From UBA10107 sp964572885 (GTDB lineage Archaea; Nanobdellota; Nanobdellia; Woesearchaeales; UBA10107), in contig CAZNFC010000040.1 in assembly GCA_964572885.1 (NCBI GenBank), forward strand, positions 1-6,892: a stretch of DNA of 6,892 nucleotides. Reading direction: 5' to 3'. The notes beneath the pieces were generated by a model, which made no database searches, was not told the DNA's origin, and saw only the letters and a program-made list of their open reading frames with translations. The position numbers were made by a program, and so were the translations under genes. This document shows positions 5,254 to 6,892 of the stretch, in pieces. Each line of letters opens with the position of its first letter. Positions within the stretch are counted from its first letter, which is position 1.

Positions 5254-5544
5254 TTATCCGAACAATGCCCCTAACCCTGCGGCAGCAGCTTCTTCAGATT
5301 TCTTGTCGTCTTTCTTTTCTTCCTTCTTTGCAGGTGCGTTTCCAGCAGGTGCAGCAGCTACAGGCATTGCAGCAGCTTTGCTTATCGCTTCATCGATGTT
5401 CAATCCATCTAATGCAGCAACAAGAGCCTTTACTCTTGCTTCATCTGGGTGTACGCCGGCAGCTTCCAGTACTTTCTTTACAGTATGTTCGTCCACTTTC
5501 TTTCCAGCTTTGTGGATCAACAATGCTGCATATACATATTCCAT
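5254..5544 (-). CDS. rpl12: Ribosomal stalk protein P1 (archaeal L12)
   Basis: A 96-residue archaeal P1/aL12 protein. Dimers of it attach to uL10 and recruit translation GTPases to the large subunit. The N-terminal helical dimerisation domain (about 1-58) begins with the typical MEYVYAALLIHKAGKKVDE and includes the AAGVHPDEARVKALVAAL segment. An Ala/Pro-rich flexible hinge follows at about 59-72, then a charged KKEEKKDDKKSEE stretch, and the conserved factor-binding tail GLGALFG at the very end. Length and domain order are standard. A strong GGAGG site lies 8 bases before the ATG, fitting the high copy number of this protein relative to uL10. The gene follows uL10 by 20 bases and is followed by a T-rich terminator. 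Confidence 0.96.
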   Translation of the reverse strand: MEYVYAALLIHKAGKKVDEHTVKKVLEAAGVHPDEARVKALVAALDGLNIDEAISKAAAMPVAAAPAGNAPAKKEEKKDDKKSEEAAAAGLGALFG

Positions 5545-5552
5545 TTTTTAGT

Positions 5553-5557
5553 CCTCC
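5553..5557 (-). promoter_or_regulatory. Strong Shine-Dalgarno site for P1 (L12)
   Basis: GGAGG on the minus strand lies 8 bases before the ATG at 5544. It is the strongest ribosome binding site in the window, consistent with several P1 copies being needed per uL10. Confidence 0.7.
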
Positions 5558-5564
5558 ATAATTG

Positions 5565-6344
5565 TTATTGTGTCGCAGAATGCAAAGCTTTCGCTTCCAT
5601 TTCTGCTTTTGATATCATGAATTCAGCGACATCTTTGTTCATTATCTTTGCTTCAACTGCTAAGTTGAATGCCCATGAATGTGCTTTAGATATATCTGCT
5701 TTCAATTTAGTTTCGTCTAAAGATAAAACATCCTTATTGTATATCATTCCATCTTCGTAGACTGCAGCTAAATTCAAGCCAATTTCCATAGGCTCGATGC
5801 TTAATCTTTGAAGCATGCTCGATAGCGGTCCTGAGCAGACTTCTCCTTCTTTCAATACTAATGCATCTTCTTTTATCGCAATCTTTCCGGCTTCAACTCC
5901 AGCTTTGATCCTTAATCCAGCCAATTCTGAGATTACAGGTCCAGGGGCGAATGGAGTCGGTCCTTTCGGAACGATTATATCGAAAGGAGCTTTCTGTCCT
6001 GCTTTGATAGGTGATTTTGATTTAGACTTTGAAATAACTTTTGCAACCTTGAATGGATTTTCTTTTGTGAACAGCAATGAGATTGAGCCTTTTGCATAAT
6101 CAAGCAATTTCTCTATTCCTGGTTTCTTTTCTTTTGCCTTTTCTATTGCAAACTTCAGGAATCTTCTCTTTGTTGTTCTTATTACAGCAGTATCTCTTAA
6201 TTTACCTCTTGATGACTGCAATTGCTTGCTCGGCATTCCTTCTAAATCAATGATTCCTACAATAGGATATGAAGTGAATAATTTAACGAACTCTTCCACT
6301 TCTCCTTTCTTTTCATCCGTTATATGCGCTTTATGCTTGCTCAT
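5565..6344 (-). CDS. rpl10: Large ribosomal subunit protein uL10 (P0), short C-terminal spine
   Basis: The uL10/P0 protein that anchors the stalk to 23S rRNA and carries P1 dimers. The rRNA-binding N-terminal domain spans about 1-105, including YPIVGIIDLEGMPSKQLQ (26-43) and the basic TTKRRFLKFA region. The archaeal/eukaryotic insertion domain follows, with PKGPTPFAPGPVISELAGL (126-144). The C-terminal helices begin around 212. At 259 residues it is shorter than the roughly 330-350 residues of many archaeal homologues: only about two spine helices remain (KADISKAHSWAFNLAVEA and DVAEFMISKAEMEAKAL), and the acidic hinge with a GLGALFG-type tail is absent. The P1 gene starts 20 bases later, so no hidden frameshift extension fits. 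The start overlaps the uL1 stop as ATGA, with GAGGG just upstream. Confidence 0.95.
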   Translation of the reverse strand: MSKHKAHITDEKKGEVEEFVKLFTSYPIVGIIDLEGMPSKQLQSSRGKLRDTAVIRTTKRRFLKFAIEKAKEKKPGIEKLLDYAKGSISLLFTKENPFKVAKVISKSKSKSPIKAGQKAPFDIIVPKGPTPFAPGPVISELAGLRIKAGVEAGKIAIKEDALVLKEGEVCSGPLSSMLQRLSIEPMEIGLNLAAVYEDGMIYNKDVLSLDETKLKADISKAHSWAFNLAVEAKIMNKDVAEFMISKAEMEAKALHSATQ

Positions 6345-6892
6345 TCTACCCTCATAGGCTTGCTCATTGATAATTTAAGCATGACTTCTTTGATATTATT
6401 TTTTTCCTGAGGCAATGCATGCAATATTTGATTATAAATTGCTATTGCATTTTCTACAAGTTGAGTTTCTGGCATGTCTTCCTTTCCAATTGAACATTGC
6501 ACCATTGAAGTGTCTCTTGAAGATAATTTAACAGATTTCTTAAGCTTGTCAACGATAGGCTTCAGATTTGTTTTTGCAGGAACTACACAACCTGCTTTTG
6601 GATTAGGCATTTTTCCTTTTGGACCAAGAATTCTACCAAATGCTCCTGCAACCTGGACCATTAAGTTTGCCTGCGCTACAAAAAAATCGAATTCATTTGA
6701 CAATACTTTTGCCAATTTCTTATTTGTCTTGTATTTGTCGAATTCATCCAAAAGAACAACCCTGTCAGCAGGCTTTGCTTCTTCCTTCATCTCAGGTCCG
6801 ACTAAAGCGCATATCTTTACTTCTTTTCCTACTGAATGAGGAAGGCTTGCATAGACATTAAGCTGGTTCTCAGTCTTCTTCATGTCCATATC
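6341..6892 (-). CDS. rpl1: Large ribosomal subunit protein uL1, 5' partial
   Basis: The uL1 protein forms the mobile L1 stalk near the E site and in many organisms also represses its own operon by binding mRNA. The visible part covers most of the protein: LNVYASLPHSVGKEVKICAL near the edge, the domain II region with ANLMVQVAGAFGRILGPKGK, then MPNPKAGCVV, and the closing domain I strands including SSRDTSMVQCSIGKEDM. The Met at 6889 is internal, because archaeal uL1 has about 35 residues before the segment that reads DMDMKKTENQLN here and the frame is open to the window edge. The true start is outside. The gene ends with a TGA overlapping the uL10 ATG, which indicates co-transcription and translational coupling. 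The order uL1-uL10-P1 is the standard archaeal stalk operon. Confidence 0.95.
   Translation of the reverse strand, partial: DMDMKKTENQLNVYASLPHSVGKEVKICALVGPEMKEEAKPADRVVLLDEFDKYKTNKKLAKVLSNEFDFFVAQANLMVQVAGAFGRILGPKGKMPNPKAGCVVPAKTNLKPIVDKLKKSVKLSSRDTSMVQCSIGKEDMPETQLVENAIAIYNQILHALPQEKNNIKEVMLKLSMSKPMRVE

Noticed and set aside
5265..5561. Open frames on the plus strand opposite P1, with leucine/glutamine- or serine/alanine-rich products.
   Set aside because: They are antisense shadows of the alanine-rich P1 gene; their composition mirrors its codons and no start signals are seen.
6887..6889. Complete uL1 gene starting at the ATG at 6889.
   Set aside because: The frame stays open to the window edge, and archaeal uL1 has about 35 more residues before this point, so this Met is internal.

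Overview
The window looks archaeal. It carries an archaeal RNA polymerase subunit Rpo7 (RpoE'), an Spt4-like protein, ribosomal proteins eS24 and eS31, and an archaeal uL1-uL10-P1 (L12) ribosomal stalk operon. Candidate TATA boxes lie about 26-28 bases before start codons, as expected for leaderless transcripts. The DNA is AT-rich, the proteins are small and lysine-rich, and genes are packed almost end to end. This suggests a reduced-genome lineage such as a DPANN archaeon (Woesearchaeota, Pacearchaeota or Nanoarchaeota type). That placement is an inference from style and was not tested by phylogeny.

Layout. (1) Bases 2-1138, plus strand: a monovalent cation:proton antiporter-like membrane protein whose 5' end is probably outside the window. 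It lacks the usual paired Asn-Asp ion-binding residues. (2) Bases 1142-1669, minus strand: an unrecognised 175-residue protein with arginine codon use unlike its neighbours. (3) Bases 1670-1745: a divergent promoter region with one TATA-like box for each direction. (4) Bases 1746-4361, plus strand: a compact gene run of PIN-domain nuclease, rpo7, spt4, rps24e, rps27ae, HAD phosphatase and a 58-residue two-helix membrane protein. The first five form a gene order familiar from many archaea and link rRNA processing, transcription and the small ribosomal subunit. The last two look like local additions. (5) Bases 4362-6892, minus strand: the uL1-uL10-P1 stalk operon (uL1 cut by the window edge), then, behind its own TATA box, a 280-residue coiled-coil protein of the archaeal COG1340 type.

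How it works together. Most of the window is information-processing machinery. Rpo7 forms the polymerase stalk with Rpo4, Spt4 partners Spt5, eS24 and eS31 sit in the 30S subunit, and uL10 with P1 forms the factor-recruiting stalk of the 50S subunit. Isolated or first genes seem to use leaderless starts. Several internal genes have Shine-Dalgarno-like sequences or ATGA/TAAATG stop-start junctions.

I found no CRISPR array, transposon, tRNA, rRNA or clear new defence or mobile system, and no gene-free stretch longer than about 80 bases. The points most worth a second look are the antiporter's missing ion-binding motif, the shortened uL10 spine, the altered zinc-binding pair in Spt4, and two mini-ORFs that bridge gaps in the rpo7 operon.
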